Position numbers and translations under genes: made by a program. From contig LSAX01000010.1 in the NCBI GenBank assembly GCA_001557505.1, forward strand, positions 806,001 through 870,000: 64,000 bases of DNA. The letters are read 5' to 3'. This document shows, piece after piece, positions 1 through 12,174 of the stretch (position 1 is its first letter; each line of letters begins with the position of its first letter). The notes beneath the pieces were generated by a model. That model was not told the origin of the DNA. It saw nothing but the letters and a program-made list of their open reading frames with translations, and did no database searches. This DNA is from Reticulascus tulasneorum (taxonomy: Eukaryota > Ascomycota > Sordariomycetes > Glomerellales > Reticulascaceae).

Positions 1-307
1 GGGTGCGGGAGCTTGGACCACATGCAGGAGGCTTGTTTGCCTCGCATCTTGCGCTGGAGCTCATAGATCTCCAGCCTCCTTTTGATCGTATTTCCCTAAC
101 GGGCGATTTTCGGATTCCAGGTTTGTTCCACTCGTGCAGAGGGCAGAAGTAGCGTGTACGCCGCTACTAGACTATTGAGGCTAGATAACAAGCTCTTCGT
201 TGTGTCTCCTTCCGTATGCAGAACTATTGGCAGATATTGGCTTTAAGCGGCTGGTCATTATGGTCTTAGACTCGCGACCAAAACGCTATGACGGGCCGGA
301 TTCATAG
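1..307 (+). CDS. C-terminal part of an unrecognised protein, cut by the window edge
   Basis: Two exons join in phase. The first is open from the window edge (reading frame from base 3) to 120. The second runs from 222 to the TAG at 305-307. The intron 121-221 has a GTTTGT donor and a TATGCAG acceptor. The joined tail contains HAGGLFASHLALELIDL, then GDFRIPELLADIGFKRLVIM, and ends DSRPKRYDGPDS. Amphipathic composition and an uninterrupted frame across the junction support coding. I do not recognise the family. The donor is not the strongest fungal form, so the exact splice could shift. Confidence 0.55.
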
Positions 308-2537
308 GCCCGAGAGACCACTGCATGGCTGGCCATGCTTTCTATAAGTTGTTGTGGGTTTTAGATTCTGTCAAGGCATCTGTTCAGCCTCCATCCACTG
401 GCAAATACAAGGTGGTGCGCAAGTCATCGAGTTACTCATCTATACAGAGTAACCAAAACCTGTCAAAACTGCCGGGTCCACGAGCTCCAAGGTCGCTTAC
501 TGAGCAGCACCGCAAGACCGATCTGTTTGGGTAACGATCCCTCAACGTGCCCTAACCATGTCGAATCCTGCCTTATCGTACGACTTCCCCTCCCCTGGCC
601 CCCGCTAAACATGGGCCATTTCTTGCCCCTATTTGCAATATAATCCCCGGTACCGCAGAGATCTCCGTCAGAGCTATTTTAGCAGGCACTCGCAGTCACC
701 TCCAAACTTCCCGACCCAGCCATCATTTGCTTACCACAGTGCGATGAGAGAGAACCTACCCCAAAGCAGCATAGCTCGGATGCTTAGTCGAACCTGCGAG
801 TGTTTCTGTTGTCGATGCGCCTTCTGTCAGGCTGGGACATGATGTGGCTATAGACACAGCTGTTTTCGGCGTCGATGTCGTTGGAACTGTCAATGTCCAG
901 GCTATCTCAGCATGTACCGACTCAACATGTTCCGTGTCTTACGCCGATGCTGTGAGAAGCGCTCCTGATGCCATACAACAAAGCTGAATGAGACCGATCG
1001 ACCTTTCATCAAGTCGACAAACCGACGAGTCGAGAAATCTGAGACTGGGCATTGGTACACCGAATTAGCTGCCTCGACTTCAGCGCTGTCCAGGAGATAT
1101 GGATGTTCTACTTGCCCGAGAAAGCACGCCTGGATAAAATAACAACGATAGTATTCAGCATCCGACTAGGAGGCGATAATATCCTGCCTGCTTTCTCTCC
1201 TTCTTCCAGGCCATACGATGGAACAAGGACAATATGCAAAGAGTTTGTCATAGGCTGTAACAACCAAACTTGGAAGAGTCAGTGACTGCTCGCCACCGAT
1301 GATTGCAATGAGAGTACACTCAGTGCCGCTGATGATAACTTCGATTTGTCGGACATTCACCATTCGCTTGGTCACCGTGTCCCCGATCACTCCACCACTA
1401 CCCATCAAACTACCAGCACAACGTTGGCACATCGCATGTTCACAATCTTGAGAAGATATTCGGTTCACCTAGACTTTTCAATCCCGAGGCTGTCCGGTCT
1501 GTTGAAATCCACGATCCCTGGACGCTATTCGCGACGCAGCACCGCCGCCAACCACGAGGGACTATTGACAACCAGCAAACACACTGGCGCAAAGATAATC
1601 ATGAAAGATTGCTACTACATGTTTTGGATTCGATTCTTGAAACCATCGGGGGCGAGGACCTCGTCTCCGTATCATAGAGGGACTCTTGCATCTATGGGTA
1701 TGTAGATCAGCTAAATGGTCGAAACACAATGGAACATGCATTTCCTGTCTTGCCGAGGCAGTGAGTCGTACACGTCGACCGGGTTGCGTCACTGAATACA
1801 CTTCAACTCGAGCCAGCCCGAACACGTCAATTGGAGAGATGCAGATCAGAATCCAAATTTATTATCACGATAAGTATCGTGGGGCGACCCCGGACCTGGT
1901 CGCCTGCAGGCCTATGTCTTACATGCGGCAGTGGGGTTTATAGGGCTGCCAAATTGGGGGCCACACCAGGGCACGCCCTCGCCACAGCCTGGAAACAATC
2001 AAAGTTTTGTCCACTGTGGCTCGCTACGAAAGTACCGCGACAGGTGCCAAGAGGCGCACTCTGCCGTGGCTTGGGACTTCGCGCCGCCCTTTCGAAAAAC
2101 ACTTAAGCAGCCGGGTTCGGATTTGTATCCTGCTGCTTCGATTTCCTGGGTGTTGCATGCTTATTCTCTGCATTTGAGCGCAATCAGGCGCCTTACTGTG
2201 ACATCTGATCAACAGCAGCTTGAGAAGTCACGTGGATTTCGGAGCTAAAATCCCGGTTTCCCGTCATGACTCGCTGACAAGACCCTCCAGATTCCGAATT
2301 CCCATGGCATAGCGGGGATAAGTCAGCCATCCTCTTCATCTCTGCGCCGATCTCAACAACAGCTCTAAATGCCTCCCTCTCATTGTCCCAGACTTGACGT
2401 TCTGTGTTCCTAGCGCACAGCCTGCCGGGAATGTGTCAATCAACAACAAATACTTTGCAATTTGAAACGGCCAAATCATTGTGGCTAGAATCGCCACTGC
2501 CAAGGAATGGCGGTTGGGCAACTTGTGGCTCAGCGAT
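308..2537. other. Stretch without an intact gene; coding-like fragments only
   Basis: No open exon chain spans this stretch. A stop-free run of 112 codons at 1339-1677 (+) contains HNLEKIFGSPRLFNPEAVRS and HERLLLHVLDSILETIGGED. It has no start context and no phase-compatible upstream exon, and stays open for 28 further codons after its TAG. A second run, near 1931-2248 (+), contains FRKTLKQPGSDLYPAASISW. Both may be relics of lost genes or chance ORFs. Nothing else is visible. Confidence 0.35.
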
Positions 2538-4367
2538 ATGCCCGAATACAAGTTTGTCACATCAGGGAGCTCCGACGGAGGATTTCTCCCTGCCAGTAAG
2601 GACGTACGGAGCCATGCGATCAGAACGGCACTCCACAGGTCACCGAGCCAGCCTGAGACCAGCCGGGCAGACCAGTCGGAGGATACTATCAAGCGCAAGG
2701 ACGAGTTGAAGGGCCGGTTCCGACTCACTGGACCAGCTGGCAAGAAGTCAGGGTCCCGGGCCAAGGCTCCGAAGCGATCGTTATCTGAAAACATCGTGAC
2801 GATCGAGGTTGATGAGGTGAGGAGCTACTGGGAAATGGTCCTACCGTGCGTATCTGCTGGCTTGGCTGACTTCTTTTGGGGCAGCTTACACTGGCTACGT
2901 CCAGTCAGTTGCGATTCTACCAGAGCCCTGCGCCAGGCTACTCAAGCAGCCTCGGCTGTGACACATTTGATCCATTCAACAGCCTGCCAGTCCCCACAAA
3001 TCACGCCATCGACTGTCTTATTAAGTACTGTCCGTTGCAATACCTTTCCCCCGTTCCCTGAGAGGCGGTAATTGAAATACTAACTCTCGTGCTTCAGTTG
3101 TCACAAGCTTCAACCTGAACCTTCAAGCCACCGAGCTTGATAAGGAGAGGCCGTGGTTCCCTTTTGCTATGCAAAGCCCCTTACTCTTGCGAGCAACTTT
3201 GGCGTTATCAGCCGGATATTGGACTGCCGCGGTGCCAACTCTAGATTCTGACCTTCAATTAGAGGGATTCAGGCAGAAAGGCGACGCGATGCGTATGGTC
3301 AGCCACCTCTTGGCCAGTCCGGTAGAAGCTGGACAGCTCTCCTCCGACGTGTTCGCCTTGGCGAGCATAGCTACTCTTGCAAACGGGGAGGTATGAGTAT
3401 GCCACCTTGAATAATTCAGTGCGTGAGCTAATCACATGTGCAGGCATTTCTGGGGCATTTTACAGCAGCCGATGTGCATCTGAAAGGTCTCCATGATATA
3501 ATAGAGTCCCAAGGTGGTTTGGAGACTGTCTTACAAGATTATATTCTGGGCCGGTGTATTAACTGGTAAGCATACCTTTTCTGCTCATTATCAAATACTC
3601 ACGTGCGCTACAGGGCTGACATTCACGCTGCATCCGGGATCGGGCGCGTCCCCATGTTCCCAACATTTCATACTCTGGACGAGGTCTGTTTACCGGATAT
3701 TGTCAGGATCCAAGCCACGATACCATCGTTGTCCCATCTAGACAACCTCGGCGACAGTGAAACTCCTGCGTGTTCAGAGTGTTACTCCATATTCTTACTT
3801 CTCAGACAAACAATGTGGGCTCAGGATACCGCTACCCTAGCAGCTGATAGCATACGTATCCTGATGTACACCGCCGAGAAGTCGATACTCTTATATCTAT
3901 ATGGATCCAAATTCCGTGTCGACACACACGGTCAAAAGCGACTATCGGCGTTGGTACTGGCCTCGCAAGTCTTTCTCTATGCATCCTTGAGAGGGGTCCC
4001 CACAACAAGTCACGTAGTGCGGATCATCTCCGCAAGGCTGTGTGCTGCATTGAGCGAGGTCAAACCACTAACGAGGATCTGGGCCTACCACTACCCGGCT
4101 CTGTTGTGGATCTCGTTCGTTGGTGTCGTGGGAACGACCGGTTTAGTAGATACGAGCGAGCGAAAATGGTTCGCGGCGCTCTTTAACACTGCGTTTGAAA
4201 AGATACAGAAACAGCATCCCACGAGGCTGATGGGAAATGATGACTTGCGTCACATATTAAATCAGTTTTTATGGAAGGAGAAGTGTTGCCAACCAGTATT
4301 GGATGAGTTCTGGCTGCTTCGGAAACAAAAAGCAGCTTCGGGCAAAAGTCCCCCTGAGACAAAGTGA
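2538..4367 (+). CDS. Fungal_trans_2 (DUF3468-type) transcription-regulator-like protein
   Basis: Five exons (2538-2816, 2885-3029, 3098-3390, 3444-3565, 3614-4367) join in phase to a 530-residue protein. Donors include GTGAGG, GTATGA and GTAAGC, and intron 2 has a perfect TACTAAC branch point. The N terminus MPEYKFVTSG, then SHAIRTALHR and a Lys/Arg-rich stretch around residues 55-85 (possible nuclear signal), is typical of this family. So is the LGCDTFDPFNSLPVPTNHAI block that opens the helical regulatory domain. No Zn2Cys6 cluster is present, as in many family members. By family it would act in the nucleus as a regulator; the target is unknown. The ATG at 2538 is chosen over 2481 because family members begin with this motif. 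It converges with the next gene. Confidence 0.88.
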
Positions 4368-4808
4368 ATACCATGAAGCTATCAATGACGATGACGATGT
4401 ACATAGGCAGATTAGGTTCGATGTTGGTTTGTCTACGAAGAGTTGACCGTACTATATAGCTGGGAAGAATCGCATTGGGCTGGGGATAGAGGACACGAAT
4501 ATACGGAACAAGCATTGACTTTTGGAGCATAGACTTTTGGGACTGCGGGCAATGTGTGAGGTCCATCCTCCCGGTTTGTTTTGGTATTAGAGGCAATAGA
4601 CATATGATTTTCTCACAGCTCCCTCAGTCTTATACGTAGGGTCTTCCATGGAGTCCATCATAAATATGGTTTGCTTACCGTCGCTGACCGGGATCGTTTG
4701 CATTAGTAACCGAAAGAGCTGTGAAGGCTCGATGCTAAATCGACTGTCAACATGACGAAGGAGCAACAATAAATCAGGCTCTCTAATGTTGTATCGAACC
4801 GCTCTTGT
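4368..4808. other. Convergent intergenic stretch
   Basis: This stretch lies between two gene 3' ends and presumably holds both 3' untranslated regions. I see no coding or RNA feature. Confidence 0.6.
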
Positions 4809-6321
4809 TCATTCCCAGTAGCATCTCCATTCCTCTCTTGCCATTGCACATTGTTGCTCCAACTGTGTTGCCTGGATTTTCTGCATCGCAGCTTGACTAT
4901 TCATCTGATTGCTGTTGCTAAAATTGGCCTGTAGTCATCGCCCTGTTAGCTTTGTTTTGTGACCCAAAGTTGGGGGGCGACCTCACCTCTGTGGTTGGTC
5001 TGCTGGAGTAGTATGAATCCTCTGTGTATGTACCACCAATAGCGTTGGTAGGAATGGCACCTGAAGCACGGTTGATCTCCGCAGACATACTGGTGGCGGC
5101 TAGCTGCTCCTGCGCTCCGGCTTGCTCTCTCAGTTGCCTCGCCTGCTGTTGGAGCTGTGTTATTCTCATCAGAAGCTCAATTTCTTTGGACCGTCGCTCG
5201 CTGATTTTGTGGCGCAGATAATCCACGTTGGAGGCGGAAGCAGCCTCTCGCCAGACCTGGCGCATTCGTTCCGAATATAGTTGACATGTGAATCCTGATG
5301 GTATTGTAGTAGGAGCAGCGCTGAAGATTTGCGCGAGATTGTAACCCATGTCTGCGTCTGGTAGGATAATCTCGGCGTAGCACTTCTCACAGACAGTGAA
5401 TTCAAGGAGATTTCGCATTCTGTAGCACCTTAAGCTTGCGGATGGCGCGTTTCTAGGGCAGAGACTACCGGCCGTTACTTGTACTTGTCCTTGTCCTTGT
5501 CCGTACTGCGTAGCCTGCGAAGTTGTATCGTATGCTTGTGCAGTGGTTGAAGATGGCGTCACCGAGACCCAGTTGATGAGATAAGACATATCCGGCCGGC
5601 CGGTCATGGTTGTAATTGTATGGCATGTTCCCACATTTTGCAATATTTGCATGGTCCGGGAATCATCGAAACGGGATGAGGGTGTAAGCTCGCAGGAGGC
5701 GTCAAATGGGCTTGAAGCCAACGGGACAAATCCGCTTGCGACATTAGGCCACAAAGTCTGAATGTTCACCAGGCAGCAGGAACAAATTGTCCAGTTTGGG
5801 AATGGTATTGCCCCAGTTTGCAGATCGCGAATGGTATACCAGATGCGCGAAGCAACGGGTCTCGGCGTTTGATTGTGCTCCCTTTGTGAGCTAGGACAGA
5901 CGCCGTCTTGGACGGCGATGGTAGCCACCCGCGGCAGAAGTGAAATATCATGTCGACGGTCCTGGTTCATGGTCATGAGCGCCGCGCCAGCTATCCTGAC
6001 CCAGAAGGCGGACATGTCGCAGGAGCGGGGTATGTACGCTGGAGAGCTCTTTGCGACGAAGTAATTTGCGAAAGGTGTGGGTTTGATTTGTGTGTTATAG
6101 CAAGTCGGACAGACATCGAACTCGTGGAATCTCGGATCCGCGAATCCGATCCAATCTTGGAACCCGGTCTGGATGGCAGATCGGGGACATCTTGTCACTG
6201 TTTGTGTAGGCTGCGGCACATACACGGGCTGGCCATACCCACCTTGGTCTGTAGTCGGCGGTGGACGGTTGTCACCTTGTACTTCCTGTGCAAATGAGTT
6301 GAGGAGGTGCTTGAACGACAT
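4809..6321 (-). CDS. Conserved fungal protein with paired cysteines, function unknown
   Basis: Exon 1 is 6321-4987 and exon 2 is 4928-4809, joined across a 58-nt GTGAGG...CTACAG intron, giving 484 residues. The intron is supported because exon 2 reads a clean Gln/Met-rich tail (NSNQMNSQAAMQKI) and ends CAMAREEWRCYWE, whereas reading through stops soon after. Several Cys pairs are visible (DVCPTCY near residue 70, TICSCC, CEKCYAE), suggesting metal-binding knuckles. A Gln/Ser-rich linker lies in the middle. Residues 375-420 form a charged, Gln-rich helical segment, probably coiled coil. There is no signal peptide and no membrane segment. The start MSFKHLLNSF is preferred over an ATG 51 nt upstream. 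The function is not recognised. Confidence 0.8.
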
Positions 6322-7013
6322 GGCGATGGTTGGGGGAGACCCGAGCGAAGACACCACGAGAAAGATCGGCAAGGTGGGTTACCCTGACCGAGGACCATAC
6401 ACACGCACGCCACAAGAACTTTAAAGTGCGGGCTCGGTTTTGGGGCTCAGAGGCAGTGGCCGCTTCCGGAATTACTACTCAACTCAATTGGGCTTTGTTA
6501 AAATATCACTAGGCTGTTGTGGGCTGAAGGTAGGTCAGCTCTCATGCAGAGGGTCGATAGCGTGATGGAATGATAAATTTCGTAAAGGATCCACATCTGT
6601 TGGCAGTCTGCTCGTGTAATCTTTTCATATGGATAGCCGAGCTCCCTTCCCGCAATGACCCTGGCGATTGTTTGTACGCCAAGTGCGCGTCGAATTCCCG
6701 TCCAACCATATGCAGCAGGAAGAAGAAACCAGATGGTGACACTTCATTCAACGCGCCTGCATGGACAAGTCAAGAAGTGGAAACCCCATGAACCGGGTGC
6801 TAAACCTTGGATAGATTGAGGCACTTCCAAGGTTACCTGCCAGGAATTCTTGCGTGGTTGGACACGGAAGTGGTCGAACGAAGCTGAACACGCTTCATCC
6901 TGTTGATGTGAAGTTCCAACCTGCATGGCCATAATGCGTTTGCCTTATGTGATCCGGGCCACAGTTCAATACTACTGAGACTTGGGAATGAGCCGCCCCA
7001 TAAATTTTAATCC
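6322..7013. other. Intergenic stretch, 692 nt
   Basis: It lies upstream of the Cys-pair gene and downstream of the HET gene. It presumably holds a promoter and a terminator, but no distinct motif is recognised. Confidence 0.5.
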
Positions 7014-9949
7014 TTAATCCACACACCACAACTGCTCCTCGGAATACAGCTCTCCGCCAATGCCGCCATAACGAGCGATGTCATGTACATTCTTAACAAA
7101 CCGATGTAGCGCCTTCTCATCTGTGGTCGATGCCTTACCGACAAGTTCTTCATCATATAGCGCGCCGCGTAGCTCCTCCGAAGAAGTGACCATCTCCTTG
7201 GCCGTCTTTTGAAGGAGTGATCTCACCGTGCTGTCCTCGAGCCAGATATCATCCGCTGTCGCATTATGACCGCGTTGCCCAACTTCGGCATCCACAGCTG
7301 CCTGAATTCGAGCTATGCATTCCTGTGCCGCGGATGCAATGATGCAGCCGCTTGAAGCGAGGCGGCTGATTAGAACAGGGAACTTGCTGTTGACTTGAAT
7401 ATGTTCCCTGCCACGGGTTGGTGCTTCACTCCCTCCAGATTTCGGACAGATTGTGACGAAAAGACCAGGTCCGCTAATTTCGACGTCTCTAAGTATCAAC
7501 GCTACTGAGCCCTCGTGGATGATGCTGTGAACGTCCGCAGGGACATCCGCCATATCGGTGGCGCCCCTTTCCGGCACAGAATCATGATAGAGAGGGGGTT
7601 TTACAACAGCATACCAAGTACCGCTGGCCCGCGGTATCTGTATCAGCATGATAAGATCCGATTTCTTCTTCTTGCCTGGATCTGAACCGTCGGAAGTGGG
7701 TTCTGAAATTTTGTTGACCACCTTCGGAAGAAAATAGTTCCTCTTGCATGAAGTGGAGGTCAAGGGACCCAGTCTTACGCCATTGAACCTCGCTTCTAGC
7801 CCATTCTCTGTAATTCTTCCTAGGCCTTGTGTACTGCCGGATAGGAAGAGCTGGCCGTACTTGGCATGTTGAATAAGTGTCCGCGGCGCCCACCGGAAAC
7901 CAGGCGCACGGGCACGAGGCACGGAGGAAAAGATTATGTCGGCAGGTAGACCATTGTCGTGTGATTCTACGAGCCTCCAGAACTCGCACATGCCTGCATC
8001 TGGGACCTGGCTCTCTCCGATCAGAGGAACCTCGCCTTGTGCATTCTGGACACGAAGCCCAAGCAGCGTTGCAAGACAGATTGCCTCGTCCGAGGCAACG
8101 GAGAGACTGCGGTACTTGAGAGAGCTGCTGAGCATGTTGAGGAAGAATGGTATCGAAAAGCTGCGCGAATCGTCCCCAGTATTGTAACTCCACATTACAG
8201 GGCTAAGCTGCGCGAACTTACCAATAAAATCAAACGCAAACATGGCCTCAGCCTTTGAACACTTCTTGAGGAGGTTGACGATCGACTCGAGGCTCAGAAG
8301 GCCATCGGAGAATCCGAAGAAGAGCCTGTCACCGACTCCGCGACCTTTGGACATGCCGGCCAGAACCCCTTCCTGGAGTGTCCACATGCGTCTCATCCAC
8401 GGGGAGAGATAGATCTCGGCGGCTAGATCAACAAGCCCATCTTTCGAGGCTTGCATAGCATCCACTTTTTCCCTCAGGTCAGTGGTTTCGAGAGCCTTGC
8501 TGCAGACAAGAACAGCATAGGCAGTAGTGTAGATCTCTCGCATCATGGCGAGACACAAGTTCTTGCCGTACCCAGGCGTGGCAGGGCAACACATGGTGTC
8601 GATCCAAATATTTATCTGGCGAATGTTGGGCTGATCTTGAACGGTGACCCCCGGGTTCTTCGAAGATTCTCCGGCACGCTTCTCCTCTGCAGCTTGGTAT
8701 GCCAGCATGCCCCAGTATTGGACATGCGCCAGTTGGCAGAACGGAAGTGAGTTGGCTTGGGGGTTGCCCATCCCCTCGGTCCAGACGTGTGATAGCGCGA
8801 CGAAATGATTATCTGGATCTTTCTGTGACTCTTGGTCAATAGCACATCTTCTCATAATGATGGCAAGATCACCGTCCTCGGATCTGCCAATAGAGAAGCA
8901 AGGAACATGTCCCAGCTTGTAACTCTCGATTAGGGACTCCTCGGGAAATGTGATCATACCGGGGCAGCTACACTCGGGAGCTCTATGCTTCGGCTCGGCC
9001 GGCACAGAAACAGTGCAGCCATAGAGTGGACAGGCCTTGTGCGCATTGCTAGAAGCAGGCTCGGCCTTGAACTTGCTGAAGTAGTAATACGAAGCAACAC
9101 TAGAGAAGGAGTCAGAGGCCCGACTGACATCGGCAGGGCACCAGCCCTCTGCCAGCATGCGGTTCATGACCTCTCCCTGACCAAACGATATCAGCGACTC
9201 AACCTTGCTCAGCCATTGGTGACTAGCTGGCTCAGGGTATTCCCTCCAATCGGCAGGCAACTCTTCACCTACAGAGATATATCAGCTGCTATGTTCCAGG
9301 AGTAAAATTGTGTTGACTATCGGGCCTATACCGGTTAAGATGAGATTTGAAAGGAATACGAACCAAAAGTCGCTAGTGAGCCATTCTCCAGGGCAGTGGA
9401 GATTGCACAATCAAGTGCTTCGGCCACAGCAGCAAAACAGATCATGTGCTCTGGATGATGGTTTGCGAAGCCGGGATATAAAGCCTCAATCTCTGCAAAA
9501 GCGTCTTCAACAGCATTCAAGCATGCTTCCAGATGCAGATGGTACTCATCGCCAGTTTGGATGTTGGAGAGTTTTCCTTTAGTCCTCCAGGCAGCGATGT
9601 CTTGATGCAGATGCCTGGTTGATATGAATCCCATCTTTTCGGCATCGCCGTCGAGGTCAAGCAAATAGTTTTCCAAGTCGTAATGATCGCCAAGAAACTC
9701 CTCAATGAGACAAAAGAAGAGCCATCCTTGGTAGAACTCGAGGACTGCGAAATTGGAGACGCCGCCTATTGCGTCTGGGTTGCTTCTTAGGTCTGCCTGT
9801 GTGGGGACATGGGGACCAGGCTCCAAGAGGTGCCAATACCTTTTCCGGTATGTCAGAAATGGCCCGGTCGTGGGCAATGGCTCATGCGTTTGGAGGGTGA
9901 TCTTTTGGTGCGTTTCTATCGGGTCTCGGGGGAGAGGGAGATGCTCCAT
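7014..9949 (-). CDS. HET (heterokaryon incompatibility) domain protein
   Basis: Exon 1 is 9949-9364 and exon 2 is 9268-7014, joined in phase (G|GT) across a 95-nt intron, giving 946 residues. The HET domain starts near residue 350 with the hallmark FVALSHVW. It continues to INIWIDTMCCPATPGYGKN (usual motif WIDxxCI) and then MMREIYTTAYAVLVCS. About 340 residues precede it, including a Trp-rich helical block (FYQGWLFFCLIEEF), and a long C-terminal region follows. By family, HET proteins trigger programmed cell death after non-self recognition; which allele or partner would be sensed cannot be seen here. No NACHT, STAND or WD repeat module is attached. The reading frame is intact. Confidence 0.93.
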
Positions 9950-12174
9950 GGCTGTCTAGACGGTTTAAATCCGAAATGCTGCGGTCCGGGTATGAACGAG
10001 GACGAAGTTCGCAATTCTCATGCCCCACGTCAGCAGGGATTGGGCTCTCGCAGTATAGGTTTAGCGCTAGACCACATATCGGAGCGATCTTTGTCCGGCA
10101 CCCTATTGCTGCCTTCCAATAATCTGAAGGATGCAACTCGGTAAATCCTCTTTGTCAGTGGTGACACCCAGCTCATTTAGGAAGCTAACAGCTTTGTAAA
10201 GCTCTAGATCGACGACTACGAAATCTGCTTGAGATGTGCTCGACTCTCATATAAGTCCGTTGATCGTGCCATTAGTTAGCCGTCCTTCCCATATAAAAAT
10301 ATCAAGATCATAAGCACGTCACTCGCGGCACTGGCCAATGTATTTCGGCTACGCCTCTTATACATATATATGCACACTATCGCATAGCAATATGAGCCAC
10401 TTACCAGAGCTGCAGTATCCAGGAGAGTGCACCCTCGAGGGCATCTACACCTCATTCATTTCTTGTAAGATTAGCACACTCTGGATACATATCACAAGTT
10501 ATCCCATAGTCCCCTAGTCGTTTGCTCTCGTAGCTGGAGAGATGTATAAAGGAATGCAGTCCTCAAGGCGTATTGCTCGTGTGTAAAGTGGGTTTCCGGC
10601 AGACTATCTGGTCACTCCCCCCAAAAAACAGTATCTTCATATAAGATAACCAAATCGGACGGATTGTGAGGCTTAGACGGACCCTGTTTAATTAATTATC
10701 CAACATATCCCTCGACTGTGCATGTCGACGCCGGGAACTAGGATGCGTGGGCACATGAGGGTTCGTCTATTACAGGCCAGTCTATGACCAACGCGAATCC
10801 CAAAGACAGCGTATTAGGCGTGCACTCGTCCGTTGAACTTTGGAGTATTCGAGTGTGGCGATACTCAATTGTCGGTGATTCTAAATATCCCTAGAAACTT
10901 GGGCTCAAATGATATACTGGTCAACTCAACAGTTCATGATACTATATTGATGATCTTCAGATTAATGGACATCAAGGGACGAAACTTTCAATGAGCCATA
11001 TCCATTTCGACTTTCGAATTCATTTGATATATGATTTAGTGGCAAGTCTTCGCCCTAATCGTTGTAAATTTTTACAATACTGCGAAATTTCACACCACTT
11101 CCTGAGCTCTCGAAGTTCGAGTGGCCGACATCACTCGTGACGCGACAGATCTTACCACATGCGATCTTTACACCATAGCTACTATACCTATGGTCATGGT
11201 TCTTAGTACTTGTTTGACTGATTGTCTGCCAATGCTCAGGATAGATGCCGGTGGACACCCGTGGAGTTCCGTATTATGGTTCTTAAATTTACCTAGGATA
11301 CACCGCTTTCATCTTCTTGATCCTGGCCTCAACTTTTTCAAAAGTCTTGCTATGATCCTTCATGATGGCTCATCATTACCTCATTGAATAGTATCTTTCA
11401 GAGTTTCGAAGTCGCTGCGATATCATCTGAGCCTAATCTGTAGTGGTTGTAACATAAACACTAGCCGCGCTCAAAGACACTAGGCCAGGATGTTTTGCAC
11501 TAGACTGGTCCAACTCCCCCTGTGACATTTGTTTTGATGCTACGATCTGACCAGTCACCACCCAGAACAGGACCACGTTTTCTCCCCAGGGTCTGCTACG
11601 GGAGCAACCGAAACCCCACCGCCACGCTTTGGCAATGGCTTGTACATCCGTTTTTCGATTTTCAAGTTCGAACGGATGGTCTGTTCCTAGCAAATTAGTG
11701 TGGCTGTGTGGTGGCAGAAGCATAATAGGTCTCGAGGGATTGTGCAGCCTTGATTCCTCGGTGACCTGATTGATGGTCCAAACGTGTGTCAACCGAGTTA
11801 ACTCTATTTGAGGGCGACCCATTGTAGTCACCAGGGACAGTCAGAGCAATGCCCCCGGTGAATAGATCTGGTAGAACCCATATAACACCCCGCCTGTTCC
11901 CGGATACCAGTGAGGCATATCGCGAGTGCAAGGTCTAAGGCGTTAAATCCCAATATGGTAAGGACAGCGCTGGTATTTCAGGCTCCACCTGCTGTGAAGT
12001 GTGCCTTGAATAGCCCGTATAAATATATCATGTTCGTCGACCCTCGGCGTTTCTCCCAGTTAGACTCGATAACCACTGTCTCGTTCTGGACAGCGACTTC
12101 ATTATCGTCATCGCCGCCATGACTTCCCTTTATATATGATTTAAAGCCGTCGGAGTCTAAAAATACGACTAAAC
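9950..12174. other. Gene-free stretch, 2.2 kb
   Basis: No exon chain is supported. The stretch is relatively AT-rich around 10,200-11,100. A 132-codon open frame at 11433-11831 (-) begins with GTG and has no splice partner. A TATATATGA run at about 12131-12139 lies some 40 nt before the next start codon and may belong to that promoter. Confidence 0.5.

Noticed and set aside
11433..11831. 132-codon open frame (-)
   Set aside because: It has a GTG start, no flanking splice sites or protein-like motif, and overlapping frames of equal length.
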